Positions 7,141 to 7,269 of a stretch of 7,269 bases of DNA are shown piece by piece (the stretch's first letter is position 1; every line of letters starts with the position of its first letter). The stretch is from Pseudomonadota bacterium (GTDB taxonomy: Bacteria; Pseudomonadota; Alphaproteobacteria; Rhizobiales; Devosiaceae). The notes under the pieces were generated by a model, which was given only the letters and a program-made list of their open reading frames with translations, ran no database searches and was not told the origin of the DNA. Location: the NCBI GenBank assembly GCA_023433985.1, contig JAEYTN010000341.1, positions 1 to 7,269 of the forward strand. The letters run 5' to 3'. Both the position numbers and the translations under genes were made by a program.

Positions 7141-7167
7141 ACTAAAGATATCAATACTTTATCGAAA

Positions 7168-7224
7168 GTGGGACAGTTGGGTGATCCCACGCTGACGTAG
7201 GGTTTCTTCTGCCTAGTGTCCCAC
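7168..7224. repeat. GTGGGACA / TGTCCCAC inverted repeats
   Basis: GTGGGACA (7168-7175) is matched by its exact complement TGTCCCAC at 7217-7224, and its first six bases also by TCCCAC at 7185-7190, with a further TGGG at 7178. Four TGGG-type words thus fall within about 55 bases. This could be an operator array or the end of a mobile element cut by the window edge. No transposase is visible. Confidence 0.45.
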
Positions 7225-7269
7225 CGTCATAAGGTCGTAGTGTGCTCGACAGGAACCCGCACAGCTCGT

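Larger units (their letters stand above)
7001..7269. other. Right-edge non-coding region upstream of the IalB-family gene
   Basis: No gene of normal size is supported. It carries the IalB-family ribosome-binding site (7008-7011), a G-rich Shine-Dalgarno-like stretch (7084-7093), a hairpin (7116-7136), an AT-rich patch (7137-7165) unlike its surroundings, and GTGGGA/TCCCAC inverted repeats (7168-7224). The AT-rich patch is the most likely place for a promoter, in either direction, but no good hexamer pair is visible. Minus-strand frames open at the right edge are too short to judge. Confidence 0.5.

Noticed and set aside
6102..7145. Plus-strand open frames opposite the IalB-family gene and its upstream region
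   Set aside because: They run antisense to a clear IalB-family protein and have low-complexity Arg/Gly/Ser-rich translations. The TTG at 6102 has purine-rich DNA after it, not before it.

Overview
The window is GC-rich DNA (except a short AT-rich patch near 7137-7165) with the gene content of an alphaproteobacterium, most likely of the order Hyphomicrobiales (Rhizobiales). The main pointer is an invasion-associated locus B (IalB) family protein, a family largely confined to that group. A Devosia-like genome is a guess from overall flavour only.

Layout. Positions 1-1015 (+) hold the 3' part of a family-4 glycosyltransferase gene, open at the left edge. Next are an endonuclease/exonuclease/phosphatase-fold (EEP) hydrolase (1019-1822, +), which starts 3 bases after the restored glycosyltransferase stop, and a 68-residue two-helix membrane protein (1928-2134, +). 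These converge on a very long minus-strand gene, 5943 down to 2196, encoding a classical (type Va) autotransporter: signal peptide, Gly/Asn-rich beta-helix-like passenger, and C-terminal 12-strand-type barrel ending in Trp. Behind it lies a 310-base intergenic region, then the minus-strand IalB-family gene (7000 down to 6254). The last 269 bases hold no convincing gene but several inverted repeats.

Three reading frames are broken: the glycosyltransferase near 910 and the autotransporter near 3960 and 3658. Each break is repaired by adding one base to a GG or CC to make a three-base run, and each repair restores sensible protein. The simplest reading is sequencing or assembly indels, leaving an intact glycosyltransferase and a 1249-residue autotransporter. 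Real decay cannot be excluded from one sequence.

The two halves look functionally separate: an envelope-polysaccharide-type glycosyltransferase with a coupled hydrolase on the plus strand, and two exported surface/periplasmic proteins on the minus strand. The most distinctive item is the passenger, which carries about five diverged modules of roughly 72 residues inserted between two Gly-rich segments. I found no CRISPR array, tRNA, rRNA or identifiable transposase.
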